From Sipunculus nudus (lineage: Eukaryota; Annelida; Sipuncula; Golfingiida; Sipunculidae), in assembly GCA_026874595.1 (NCBI GenBank), contig CM049314.1, positions 33,736,229 to 33,800,228 on the forward strand: a DNA stretch of 64,000 nt, given 5' to 3'. This document shows, one piece after another, positions 14,101 through 24,889 of the stretch; the first letter of the stretch is position 1, and each line of letters opens with the position of its first letter. Made by a program: the position numbers and the translations under genes. The notes under the pieces were generated by a model that made no database searches, was not told the DNA's origin, and was given only the letters and a program-made list of their open reading frames with translations.

Positions 14101-17100
14101 CAGCTGGAGTGGGATGGTTATATATACAAGAAAAATAGAGATGGTCTATAAAAAAGTAATTGTGAACATCCCTGACCTATGACCTTGGCCTTTTGCCCAT
14201 ATATCAACTGGATTCTTTCTAAATGATGGGTAACTACTGACCACTTAAATCTGGTGTAATTACTTGGCAACCAATGGGTGAATAACTTTGACCTGCAACC
14301 TTTAACCTGCTGACCAGCTGACCCCAAAATCAATAAGTTATTTATTCAAGCAAAAAGACCCATAAATATGAAGTTTGAGTCAAACTGAGTGATGCATAGA
14401 TGTGGCATATGTGAAAGACTGAAGGTTTGGGTTGAACAGTTACACTTGAAATATGCTCACAAGCATTTGGAACAATTAAATATTGTGACCCTGACCTTTG
14501 ACTTTTTGACCTCAACATCAATAGGCTTCTTCCCTTATTGGTAGGTAAGCCATATATGACAGATGGAAGGTACAGATTGAAAAGTTTGCCTGAAAATGAC
14601 TCCACACAAGAAGTGGGTGCTGTGAACTTGACCTTTGACCTCAAAATCAACAGGTCTTTTCCCCTGTTGGCAGAGAAGCGATATCAGTGCTGGAAGGTTT
14701 GGAATGAAAAGTCTAGCTTGAAATGTGTCCACTACCTTTTCAAAGAAGTGGATCCTGTGACCCTGACCTTTGACCTTGTGACCTCAAAATCTATAGGATT
14801 CTTCTCCAACTTAGTAGGTGAGCTATATGTGAAAGATCAAAGAATTGGGATGAAAGGGTTGGCTTAAAATGCATCCACAGGCTTTTCAAAGAAGAGGCTC
14901 CTGTGACCTTGACCTTTTGACCTAAAAAAATTATGGTTCTTTCCCTGTTGGTAGGTGAGCTGTATGTGAAAGATGGAAGGTTTGGGATGAAAGTTTTGTC
15001 TCAAAGAGTTATTTCTGGGGGGTGCAAACACACCCCATAACTTCGAGAATATAGGTCGCAAAGACCTAATTTCAGGTTTGCAAGGAGATCTTTTTATAAC
15101 CTCTAAGACTGCATAGGGTTCATGGCCCTAGCCCCTACAGTTACGATTTGTCCCCTGCTAACGGACGGCCGGCCGGCCGGAGGGCCGGATGGACAGACGG
15201 AAGGACGCCGGACAAAGACCCATCGCTATAGCCCAGCATGACTGAAAGTCAGCTGAGCTAAAAACTGTCAAAACCCAAAACATTTTATTTTCTGGTTATA
15301 TTTATTTAGCATTACATGCCAAAAATCTGAAATAGAACAAATTCATTATCATGTTTACACATTAAATTTTGCAGTTTAAAATTTAAGCAAGGTTTTATAG
15401 ACTGCTGGGAACCTTGAATGAATCTTAATTTGCATAAGAATATATCTTTCAAAACATGCAAATGTGATGTGAATGAATTAAACAAGTGACCCATGGGTCA
15501 TGATGCTCAGCTGCCAAGCATGACCTGTGACATCATGGACTGAGATTCACAACTTCCAGTCAAATTTTGAAGAACCAATTTGCCAATTTGTTGAAAATTT
15601 TCTATGACAACAGAAATATATATTACCTATGTCTGGTTAAAACACAGTGAATTGATGGTCTGAGGAAAATGCATGATTGTTAAGCTATCAGGAACTATAC
15701 CAACAGCTTGCTTGAAACCTGTCAGTCTCAAAAGGAACACCACAAAGGGTAAATATAAGATCAAAATATATAGCAAAAATCAAGGAAATACATGCAAGAA
15801 TTATTGAGAAACAGGTGCTTCTGTATGAATTTTTTATTCAATACAAGCCAACTGTACTGCACTTTTATAAATGATGGTAATATTTATTCAGAAATATTTG
15901 ACCCAATCCTTTACAAGATTTCATAAATATACATCCAACTGCATTTAATTTAACTGTTCTTGAGATAATATGATCAAAAGGAATTAAAAGATGGTTGCCT
16001 GGTGGCCATATTGGACTTCTGACAAGTCTGAAATCAGACAACAAACATTCTCTAAATCAGACCAAACATTAAAGAAAAATTACTGAAACTGCCCTGAAGA
16101 AAGAATTTCTACGGTGGCTAACTGGCAGACATAATAGATTTCTGACAAGTATGACATTTGATATCCCACATTCTCCAATAAGAGACCAAACTTGGGGCAA
16201 ATTATCCAGTAATAAATGCCCAAAATAATTCAACAGGCATGTCCGTGCCCTCATATCGGATTTATAGATATGCAATTGTAAAAAGTGTAAGTCCAATATT
16301 TTATATTATCACTCTGCTTTTCAATGGGGTCAGCAGGGTAGGTAAACTGCCAAACCTGAAAGAAAAGAAATGCAGAAAGCATGACTAAGAGTCTTGAAAT
16401 AAAACAAAAAGCCATCCTAAATCAAGGTACACATCCACATATTATGAGAACAAACACTTGCTTTTATATGTGGTGATATATATTAAAATATTCAGATATC
16501 TAGGAAACTAAGTTTATTGCTAGGATTCCATAAAATAAACTGCAAAATGTTCCCATCATCTTATAAATCAGTAGCTAAACCTTAATACTATACTCTCATA
16601 GTCTTAATGCCTGGCTGAAGCATTCTGACAACAGTGTTTTTGTTATGAAGTAACTAGGTACTTATCCCTGAGCCTTATCACTTAATAGGCTGATACAAAA
16701 GGGAGTCATATGTCACCAGTGTCACTCACAATTACAGCCACACAGGGAGATGTACCAGCTGGAGTGGGATGGTTATATATACAAGAAAAATAGAGATGGT
16801 CTATAAAATAAGTAATTGTGAACATCCCTGACCTATGACCTTGGCCTTTTGCCCATATATCAACTGGATTCTTTCTAAATGATGGGTAACTACTGACCAC
16901 TTAAATCTGGTGTAATTACTTGGCAACCAATGGGTGAATAACTTTGACCTGCAACATTTAACCTGCTGACCAGCTGACCCCAAAATCAATAAGTTATTTA
17001 TTCAAGCAAAAAGACCCATAAATATGAAGTTTGAGTTAAACTGAGTGATGCATAGATGTTGCATATGTGAAAGACTGAAGGTATGGGTTGAACAGTTACA

Positions 17101-20100
17101 CTTGAAATATGCTCACAAGCATTTTGAACAATTAAATATTGTGACCTTGACCTTTGACTTTTTGACCTTAACATCAATAGACTTCTTCCCTTATTGGTAG
17201 GTAAGCCATATATGACAGATGGAAGGTACAGATTGAAAAGTTTGCCTGAAAATGACTCCACACAAGAAGTGGGTGCTGTGAACTTGACCTTTGACCTCAA
17301 AATCAACAGGTCTTTTCCCCTGTTGGCAGAGAAGCGATATCAGTGCTGGAAGGTTTGGAATGAAAAGTCTAGCTTGAAATGTGTCCACTTCCTTTTCAAA
17401 GAAGTGGATCCTGTGACCCTGACCTTTGACCTTGTGACCTCAAAATCTATAGGATTCTTCTCCAACTTAGTAGGTGAGCTATATGTGAAAGATCAAAGAA
17501 TTGGGATGAAAGGGTTGGCTTAAAATGCATCCACAGGCTTTTCAAAGAAGAGGCTCCTGTTACCTTGACCTTTGACCTTTTGACCTAAAAAAAATTATGG
17601 TTCTTCCCCTGTTGGTAGGTGAGCGGTATGTGAAAGATGGAAGGTTTGGGATGAAAATTTTGTCTCAAAGAGTTATTTCTGGGGGGTGCAAACACACCCC
17701 ATAACTACGAGAATATAGGTCGCAGTGACCTATTTTCAGGTTTGCAAGGAGATCTTTTTATAACCTCTAAGACTGCATAGGGTTCATGGCCCTAGCCCCT
17801 ACGGTTACGATTTGTGCCCTGCTAACGGCCGGCCAGCCGGCCGGACAGACGGAAGGACGCCGGACAAAGACCCATCGCTATAGCCCAGCATGACTGAAAG
17901 TCAGCTGAGCTAAAAACAAAAAAGTGAAAACAGGTTGATTTTAATTAAAATGATTACTAATGTTAACTCCGTCCAGAATAGTAATAAGCACACTGATGCC
18001 ATTATGATTCCGTCCAGTGATGTCCATATAGTGATATACTATGAACATGTGTGTTCAGAATATTGGTGAAGGCATCGTTAATCATTGACTTGTGTCACAT
18101 GGTGCACTGACATGTGCAAGCTTTCCCAAGCCCCTACAGAGTCACTACTATCCCCGGCCTGTGTGATGTGCAAAACACCAAAGAAAAGTGGTACTTGTAT
18201 TCTATAGAGCATGAACTTGTGTGACTACTAGGGTCAACTGATACCGGAGCAAGCACAGTCTACCCCAAGTCACATGATACCTTCTGTGTTTGACAGACAA
18301 CAGATGTTTATATAAATCAATGTGGACACTGATCACAATTTGTTACATTACTGACATTGCATTCAAATAAAGCCAAATGATGAAAATCAATGAAATCACC
18401 CATTGTACACGTGAGCCAGATTTGAATAACTCAATTTATATTAGAAGAGGGGGTTAATGTGATTCCAAGTGCACTTATATGCATGAACTGGTACATGTAC
18501 TGAGCAGTACAGAGGTTCTAGTAGGTTTTCCTTAAAAAAGATTGAGGAGTGACATAATTTTACTCTGAATCCTTGAATTAATGCAGACCCTATGCATGAA
18601 GATTGCTCCTGTGGCAATTGCATGCATATACACATGCATACCCCATTTAACTTGCACATGAAAACACAGCTTAACAAATAATACATGCATCATGAGTTTC
18701 ATGAAAATCCATAGGATATATATCACGGTGCCTCAAAAGTGCGGTGACCCCTGACCTCACTAAATATGCATGGATTTGCTGGAAATCAAACTTGGGTGAC
18801 ATATTTTATTAATTAACATTTCTGATGAGTTTTATCAAAATACTTCATATTCTTCGAAAGTTATCTAGCAACATAACTAAGTAGCCTAGTGACCCGTGAC
18901 CTTATTAAATATGTGAGGATGTTGCCCATAATTGAACTCAGGCGAGATTATCTGTTTGTAAGTAATGATGATTTCCTTGAAAAGCCATCAAAGACGCCGT
19001 TAGTTATCATGGCGACACTAAAATATAACGGACGATGACCAGAAGGACAGTGGGCATTCCATAATACTCCCGTCAAATGAAGGGTGTATAAAAAACACCC
19101 AGCCCTCAGTTTAACAACAATGACCTTGTCTCACACACATGAACAATAGTCACGTGTGGTAAAAAAGTTCCCTCTGGATTCAATAGTGGATGTACACTAG
19201 CTGTCACTGTACTCCGATCACTGTCAACTTGTCTTTCATAGCGCTGGTGGGTAACCTGTAGGCCTTATTATCAGATGGTTGCTGGTTCTAGCCATGGTGA
19301 AGAGCTTCACAATGGCATGTCACGTTCCATTAACTAATCTTTCATGTGTTTTTCTCTCAGCCTCTGATTACAGGTTTACCAATACCGGTATATAAAGAAA
19401 CACACACACCACCAATTTAGCTTTCCAGTTGTCTGCACTGGCCTCACCCTAGACCCGAAAATTAAAGTTAGTGATCACCAGTTAGTGATGGACTGATGAT
19501 CGAATATAACCGTTGATTGGTCGGGTTGATGCAAATTATCCGATGATCAATCTTGCTGTGTCATAATTGACTGCAAATTTTTGCATGTAACTAAGGCTTT
19601 TTTATGGGAAATGTATGCTTTGATATACATCTTGTACAGAAACTAGAGAATAGTCTGCATTTACTAAAATAACTTAATTCCTTAGTTACTGTATAGATAT
19701 ATATGCTATATGTTTTTGACATTATTAGCCTGAATATAGGCCTCCATATCAGCTGAGATGATATACTGGTCTATATATGGTCCAAAAGTTCATACTTCTA
19801 AACAACCGATTATTTTTTATTATCAGTCTATACAGGTCAACTGATTTTTACTGATGATTGATCGTGAAATTAAAACCAATTCCATCAATGGACAGCCAGG
19901 ATGTGGCTCCCCTCACAGGGCCAAAAACTAAGGGCCAATTACTGTCACCAAACTACCGTAAAGTATCAAGTTTAAGCTGGAGAATTTTGCATGATCTGCC
20001 GGCCAAGACTTACAAACCGTTCTTAAAAATTGCCTTATCATTGAGGCCAATGCTGTAGAGTCAACTGACGTGTTATAAAAAAATGCACACTAAATAAAAA

Positions 20101-20418
20101 CAATAAAGAATTTATATGCAAGTCTTGTTGTTGTTTATGAAATTAGATGTAAAGGTTAACCTGCTTAATTACACCACTTGGCTTATGGACACATGTCCTG
20201 CCAATGTCATATACAAACATTGTTACCATACCACTGATTTCATCTTAAACATTTTCAATGATGTAACTGTGGTGTCAAAAAAGGTGCAAATTACCAGAAC
20301 TTTGATTAAATATAAAATTTAAACTAAAAATGTAACATAGGGTTCTTTAAGGCTATTGTCACTATCCTGAATACATAGATTTGAATCTCAAAGGTAAGCC
20401 CAATAACATTCATTTTTT

Positions 20419-20489
<71 letters not shown>

Positions 20490-21782
20490 TCAATGTTATT
20501 GTATAGAGCTGCTGTAAATGAATATCTATTCTAAGAAATGCTTTTCTGTTACATCTAACATGGGGATCGGTAATTCCCAGGGGGAGTGGAAATAAGCATC
20601 CCCTGGGGGAGTGGAAATAAGCACTACCTTTTTTTAAGCTTTTTGCCCACTCAACCCCTGAATTCCAACTCTTCTTGCATGGTGCATTGACAGCGCAAAG
20701 GACTTGTTCTCACACGGTTGCTGGTTCAAGACCCGGTGAAGAGCTTCACAATTGCATGTTATGTGTACTAATAAATCATGAATTTCTCCCTGCAGGTTGC
20801 TACCAGACGGAGACACAGCAGATATACTAACAACAGACGAAAACCACATAGGTAATACTAGGCACAGACACCATGAACTTTTTCCTTGACTAAGACCATT
20901 TCCCACAGGTAATAATTTTATAGTTTCTCCAATGAATTTCTATTCTTACAGACACTAAACTCAGGTCCTATTTAATACCAAAAATCCGAAATATCCAAGA
21001 ATACTGCATAATGACAAAATAAATGCATAAATTCTTCCAATATTTCACAAACAACAGGAATAGTAATGACATAACAGCCATATTATTAGGGGTCTGTCTA
21101 AAATGCGGAGAATCTGCGGAGAGATGGAGAATTCGCGGAGAGCTATTAAATGCAATGATACTTTTTAAATACCCATTAAAATCACTTAAAATCTCCAACT
21201 ATATTACTCGTAACATATTTGTTCACTGTTAAATGATCGAAATAATTAAAAATCTGTACATTCACGTAAAATTCAGCTCTCAGTTGTTTGGACAAGCAAG
21301 TTCTTCTCCGATAAGATTTCATTTCTGCCATACCAGAGACAACGAATAGCATCAGGAGACTGTGGACTATTTGCAATTGCAAATGCACTTGATTTTTGTA
21401 TCATTCAAGAAATTAAACAAATTGAAAATTTTAAACAGGGATAATTGCAAAAACAATTAGTTTCTTGTTTCAGTCCAGACATTAAGTTTTTACACCACTT
21501 CCTAAAACAATACTTTCTCCTACTAGTAGAATAACAACGCCTAAATATAAGATATGATTGAGTATGATAAAAAAATTTAAAATATATAATATGTGGTAAT
21601 AGGTGGTTTCATTTAATATGCGCATTTGTCTTTAAAATAACTAAAACAACTTGATTAATGAAATGGTTTTGTGAAGATTGTTCAAATAAGTTCTTGTACT
21701 TTTGCTGTACGTATGTGTACATTGTGCTATATTTTTCATTTGTTTTATTATTATTGTACTCTGTATTGTTATGGTCAGAAAG

Positions 21783-21818
<36 letters not shown>

Positions 21819-23969
21819 TATTAAATATATATATTTAAATTTTCTTTTATATAAACCTACTGCCAAGTTGATTCATTAGCTTAAAGGTGCAATCTTTGTT
21901 TGTGTATAAAGTCGATGTCTGTGTTTCAACTTTTATTTGGGCATGTCGGGTAAATATGGTCTAAGCCTATACGTACACTATTAATGGTGATGGTGTTTTT
22001 TATCTATCAATAAATGTAGGTAAACATATGATTTATTTATTATATTATATATTTCGTTCACCACCTATAAACACCTGCTTGTTAAGGTTTGCACAATAAA
22101 CTGTTGAAACATTAATATAAGAGTGTTGCGGTTTCGTCTCTAGATCTGTCAGTGTCAGCTGGTGACTCAGACGTTTGTTACATTTTGCGTAACACATTCA
22201 CCCGGCAGTTAAGTCTACATTGTTAAGCATAAAATGCTTAATTATGTACACATGTTTTAATTATTTCGGTCATTTAACAGTGCGCAAATATGTTAAGAGT
22301 AATATAGTTGGATATTTAAGTGATTTTAAAGTGTATTTAAAAATAACATTGCATATAAAAACTCTCTGCAAATTCTCCATGAATTCTCGGCAAATTCTCC
22401 ATCTCTTCACGGATTCTCCGCGTTTTAGATAGACCCTATTATTAGGAGTTTATGACATAGGAAACTTTTCAAGCTTTATTCCAATTATTTTTAAACAATT
22501 CATAAAATGGAAAACAAGGCCCAGTAACCATTCACAGTGGGAATTAGACCATGCAATATTTGAGTTATTTGAACCTTTCTGGGAGTGGACAAATTCTGTG
22601 ACACCCAATGCCTGGGTTTCAGTTGTTATGGGTTCATAACTGAAATGAGATTTCAGTTATGGGGATCCTCTTATGGAAAAGCGTAGCGGGGGTATATTGG
22701 GATATTTGCAAAATAAACAGAGAAAATGGAGGCAATTTAGCAAATTTCTTACCAATAATGGCTAATAAACTGTTCTGGAGTAAAAATAAATTATGTAGAA
22801 GTGCCCTTATAAGGAAATTGTTAAGATTTCAACTCCTGTGTTTTTTTTTAGCCTGCCATGCGGTCATGTTTATCTTTTGTCACATGACCCTGTCCTTGAC
22901 CTTATTGATATGAGAAAAGTTGTCCTCTGATGATTGTTCCAAATAAATTATAGTAAATATTGTTTCCATAACTTCCATAAGCAAATTTGTTAAAACCTTA
23001 AATGATATAGCCATAAACTTATAAAGGACTTATTAAAGCCATATATTATCATTTACTCATAAGTATTATTCATGAAATAAGATTTTTTTAATAGATTTAT
23101 TAGCAATAAATTACTCTGGTACACCAGAGGTCAGGTCACAGGTCAGGTCATGGGTGACCAGAGTTCATGCCTCAGCAACATGGCTGTGTCAGTGATGGTC
23201 TTCTGCTCTTCTTTTCATGATAAAATGCTGTTATATCATATATAACATAAACAGGAGACTCCACATGTATGGAAACTGATATATAAAGGATATATAGGTA
23301 GAGTGAACATAGTTTAAGCTGCATCTTATTCTTAATTACTCTTTTATTCTTTCCTTCTGATACATCAGAAGGACCGCTACGATATTTCGTAAGAACATAC
23401 TCAAGGCTGAGTATGGAGCCCGGGTCACCTGGTGTGTAATTCCCAGCCTTGCACCAAGGCAAGGGTTTCAGGAGACTGTTCGCGATTGTTATCTCTCACT
23501 CGTTTTTTTTATTTGCAATAAAAAATTCTCTGTTTTAACTTTTATTGCTTGACATTCATATTATTTTGAAAATTTTGGGAATAAATTAAGATTATGAGAG
23601 GGAAAATAAAGCAGTATTGCAAAGTATTCTGGGATATTTTGAGGTATTTCAGTGTGCTGTAGGACTGCTACACTCTTCTGTCTAACATGGGGAGTGGCAA
23701 CTCGTGGTGGTGGTGGTGGGTGGGGTGAGTAGTAGAAATAAGCAATTACAAAAAAAAAATGAATCTGAGAAATTTGATTATTTCTTTATCATCAAACGTC
23801 GACGCCACGACCCATGCAATAGACACGGTGATTGGTTGAGAAAATGTAATTCAGACTGAATCACTTGATCAGCATGCGTCTATATTGCATTTGTTTTCAG
23901 AACTAATTTCTAAAAAAATTATTATTAAAATGTAACTGACTTACCTAATGACATGTCTATCCTATCCAT
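1910..23969 (-). CDS. FYTTD1: UIF/FYTTD1-like mRNA export adaptor, six coding exons (whole gene span)
   Basis: Joining 23969-23945, 12116-11827, 10526-10299, 4946-4831, 4033-3965 and 2189-1910 gives 1008 nt (335 aa plus stop). Every junction has AG/GT sites and compatible phase. The N-terminus MDRIDMSLDDIIKQNKK is the UAP56-binding motif found in UIF and ALYREF. There is no RRM, which argues against ALYREF. The middle is Arg/Gly/Gln-rich with RGRGRGRG runs. The segment RWGRTTVTEGGSGGIMTISV resembles the W-R-T...GGILTVS segment of vertebrate UIF, and the end (SITEQIKVLKS) resembles its LNERFGILKEQ. Length fits the human protein (about 318 aa). By family knowledge it is a nuclear factor that recruits the DDX39B/UAP56 helicase and NXF1 for mRNA export. 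A TAA lies in frame 12 nt before the start codon. The UTR boundaries are unresolved. Confidence 0.85.
2275..2562 (-). repeat. tRNA-derived SINE-like element
   Basis: On the minus strand it begins with a tRNA-like head: an A-box-like TAGCTCAGGGGTAGAGCA near 2554-2537, then a B-box-like GTGAGTTTCAGTCTCA about 45 nt further on. An unrelated GC-richer body of about 200 bp follows. The head lacks good acceptor pairing, so this is not a functional tRNA. It lies just upstream of FYTTD1-like exon 6, in intron 5. Confidence 0.5.
3892..3993. repeat. 51-bp tandem duplication covering a splice donor
   Basis: Two adjacent copies, 3892-3942 and 3943-3993, differ at one position near the exon-side end (gatggtaatg versus gatggtcatg). 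Each copy has the end of FYTTD1-like exon 5 and the start of the intron, so the donor CAGTTAGT occurs twice. The period is 17 codons and both copies are open in the gene's frame. Confidence 0.95.
3965..4033 (-). CDS. FYTTD1: FYTTD1-like exon 5 (with an alternative downstream donor at 3914)
   Basis: The acceptor is ttttttgttcag. The exon encodes WGRTTVTEGGSGGIMTISVT and NDQ, matching the most conserved C-terminal segment of UIF (W-R-T...GGI-T-S). The donor CA|GTTAGT is present twice, 51 bp apart, because of a tandem duplication. Using the second donor (position 3914) gives a 120-nt exon and 17 extra residues with no frame change. The phase joins correctly to exon 6 from either donor. Confidence 0.78.
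4420..4760. repeat. Modular dispersed repeat (second copy)
   Basis: Two degenerate modules, each with gagttt-atcaaaatccat, gttatc-gacacc and gatgacctctgacctcat. The end is a purine-rich gaacggacagacagatgg tail. Similar to 690-1045 and 18690-19095. Intronic in the FYTTD1-like gene, less than 80 bp from exon 4. Confidence 0.5.
4831..4946 (-). CDS. FYTTD1: FYTTD1-like exon 4
   Basis: 116 nt. The acceptor is tttgtcttccag and the donor AG|GTGAGA, phase 0 to 2. It encodes AVQRQQVLPKNRINRNFRSD, a Gln run and QNRGRR. The Gln run comes from a CAG/CAA-rich tract and may vary in length between individuals. Confidence 0.78.
5185..5689. mobile_element. TTAA-flanked MITE of a related type
   Basis: TTAA at 5181-5184 and 5690-5693, with short inverted ends (AGGGACATAATCA and, reversed, AGGGAACCAATCATC). 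The interior is not like the 1053-1521 element and has no long open frame. It lies in intron 3 of the FYTTD1-like gene. Confidence 0.4.
7690..8200. repeat. Diverged direct repeat, copy 1
   Basis: Homologous to 9370-9860 in the same orientation, with shared phrases such as gccatggtcaaagttkggcaaa and tatgtttgggcccataactt. The copies are clearly diverged. A phrase like the 5' end of the 2.4-kb elements (gggacctatgggtcactgtg) follows at about 8156. It is non-coding. Confidence 0.6.
9370..9860. repeat. Diverged direct repeat, copy 2
   Basis: Pairs with 7690-8200. It is followed by a segment (cacaaagacccagttttcgg ... ggagatcttggggac) resembling the 3' part of the 2.4-kb elements (cgcaaagacctaatttcagg ... 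ggagatcttttta). These therefore belong to one family of modular repeats. A 15-G run is at 9950-9964. Confidence 0.55.
10299..10526 (-). CDS. FYTTD1: FYTTD1-like exon 3
   Basis: 228 nt, exactly 76 codons, phase 0 to 0. The acceptor is ttcaccaacag and the donor CCG|GTCAGT. The first residues are MSQQSVRSNRGRGRGRG; this Met is internal, not a start, because the splice site lies directly before it. The rest is Gln-rich (QAQQHIQQRVRKAKQ, QIQQTSRQNVVNQRRG). The phase-0 symmetry means that skipping this exon would keep the frame. Confidence 0.8.
11827..12116 (-). CDS. FYTTD1: FYTTD1-like exon 2
   Basis: 290 nt. The acceptor is tttcttttgcag and the donor CAG|GTATGG. It encodes DIIKQNKKTKK and then an Arg-rich basic stretch (RGRAGRARQRQRGGRV, GRGARRGRGGIRSRG). 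It starts in phase 1 and ends in phase 0. It carries the second half of the UAP56-binding motif and probably RNA-binding basic residues. Confidence 0.85.
12831..15261 (+). mobile_element. 2.4-kb modular repeat element, copy 1
   Basis: The left end carries the perfect palindrome TGACCCATGGGTCA (12835-12848). The right end is gactgaaagtcagctgagct, a short hairpin followed by CTAAAAA. The inner right half holds about six degenerate modules of 110-190 bp, each built on TGACCTTTGACCT followed by caaaatcaataggcttctt-like sequence. A second, highly similar copy starts at 15483. Terminal hairpins and a core of tandem modules recall non-autonomous Helentron-like (pearl-type) elements of bivalves; that assignment is inference. 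It lies in intron 1 of the FYTTD1-like gene. Confidence 0.6.
15483..17912 (+). mobile_element. 2.4-kb modular repeat element, copy 2
   Basis: Near-identical to 12831-15261 from palindrome (15487-15500) to the terminal hairpin. There are scattered substitutions and a few short indels. The 220-bp spacer before it and the sequence after it differ, so the homology ends at the element boundaries. That fits a mobile unit inserted twice better than a simple tandem duplication. A 109-codon open frame occurs at the same place in both copies but looks like repeat sequence, not a gene. Confidence 0.6.
18690..19095. repeat. Modular dispersed repeat (third copy)
   Basis: Modules with gtttcatgaaaatccat, ggtgacccctgacctcac, taaatatgcatggat and ttatcatggcgacact, ending in ggacagtgggcattccataa and tactcccgtc. 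Same family as 690-1045 and 4420-4760. Confidence 0.5.
19236..19305 (+). repeat. SINE-like tRNA-related fragment
   Basis: gttgctggttctagccatgg and gtgaagagcttcacaatg closely match 20695-20760, where the B-box form GGTTCAAGACCC is better preserved. Only the tRNA-like part is recognisable. Confidence 0.35.
20424..20486. repeat. (AT)n microsatellite
   Basis: About 63 bp of uninterrupted AT dinucleotides. Other AT runs lie at 21785-21818, 29059-29100, 30505-30562, 38221-38284, 55255-55274 and 59419-59442. Confidence 0.98.
20672..20765 (+). repeat. SINE-like tRNA-related fragment
   Basis: Contains ggttgctggttcaagacccg, a good B-box match, with an upstream degenerate A-box-like tgcatggtgcattg. 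It shares the tail gtgaagagcttcacaa with 19236-19305. Confidence 0.4.
21090..22436. mobile_element. MULE-like non-autonomous element with about 170-bp inverted repeats
   Basis: The termini are GGGTCTGTCTAAAATGCGGA and, reversed, GGGTCTATCTAAAACGCGGA. They extend as imperfect inverted repeats for about 170 bp on each side (21090-21260 and 22250-22436). The 9-bp direct repeat TATTATTAG at 21081-21089 and 22437-22445 is a target-site duplication. Long inverted repeats with a 9-bp duplication are typical of Mutator-like elements. The 1347-bp unit has no transposase; its only long frames are an AT microsatellite read on both strands. It lies in intron 1 of the FYTTD1-like gene. Confidence 0.75.
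23945..23969 (-). CDS. FYTTD1: FYTTD1-like exon 1 (start codon)
   Basis: The 25-nt coding part encodes MDRIDMSL plus the first base of the next codon. It ends at a consensus GTAAGT donor. The G left over joins the AT opening exon 2 to make Asp, which completes the motif MSLDDIIK. The upstream in-frame TAA at 23979-23981 fixes this ATG as the start. It was found by looking for the missing 5' half of the UAP56-binding motif and is too short for ORF callers. Confidence 0.82.
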
Positions 23970-24610
23970 ATTAACAAATTAGGTTTGTAAACACTGATTA
24001 ACTTCACTCCAAGACCTCAACCGGTAAAAGTGTTGTGGGGCTTCCCCGAAGATGGCTTCTACGACGGCCTTGACCCTGCAATGACCCAAAGCAAGTTCAC
24101 TGAGGAACTGTTGAAGTTGGTACAGACTAATTCGGATGTTAGATGTCGGATGTCGGATGCAAACTCAGACGCCAAGGTGGATGCCAATTAAGCCGGACGC
24201 CGAGCTCGGTTGATTCACTGTGCACCAGCTAAAAGAAGAATCGCAATAATATGTGTGTACAGTGTAGTATTAAATAAAATCTTTATAGTAACTTTCTGCT
24301 TTATATTCAAATAAAAGTAACGACGTCTATTAAATCCTTTTTATCATTATATACGTGAAATGGTCAATTCCTTTAACAAATACATAATATATATTATTTT
24401 CAGATGAAGATAACTGAATAAATCTATTGAATAATGCATATCGACAATAAGTAATTATTCATAATCTTAAGACACTTAATAAACAAGTTCTTTGCTATAA
24501 GGCTATACTGAAAATAATGCAATTTTACAAAATACTAACCCTCGCCCCTATTATTTTAATCTGTGCGAAATCGAGGTACCATTAGTGGTATTGGTATTTG
24601 GCAAAAAAAA

Positions 24611-24889
24611 AAAGGTATGGTTCTCAGGCACTTTTTTTTAGAAATCACTGCGGGCGGGCGGTATTTTATACTTGACCTTTTTTGTATGTTTCGATAACAA
24701 TTTCATATGATCAGGAAATAGCAAGAAAATAACAGGATTCTTTTGCTAAAGAGGTAAAAAGCACAACATAAAAAAGGAAATCGTATCAAATTCGTATTAT
24801 TATATCTTCTTGAAAGATGAACTCAGAATAAAAATGTTTGATCCGGGGGGTTAAAATTGACGCGGGCGGTGCCTGAGAACCATACCTTT
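24611..24889. mobile_element. 279-bp MITE with 21-bp perfect terminal inverted repeats
   Basis: The left end AAAGGTATGGTTCTCAGGCA and the next base are repeated in reverse complement at the right end. Each is followed inward by a GC-rich gcgggcgg patch. The target duplication is ambiguous because the insertion is in a poly(A) tract. No coding capacity. Confidence 0.6.

Noticed and set aside
14538-17523. Identical 109-codon plus-strand frames at 14538-14867 and 17194-17523
   Set aside because: They match only because the 2.4-kb repeat is present twice. The frame runs across degenerate tandem modules and has no domain features.
21609-21879. Opposed 73- and 85-codon frames with Ile-Tyr repeats
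   Set aside because: They are an AT microsatellite read on both strands inside the MULE-like element.
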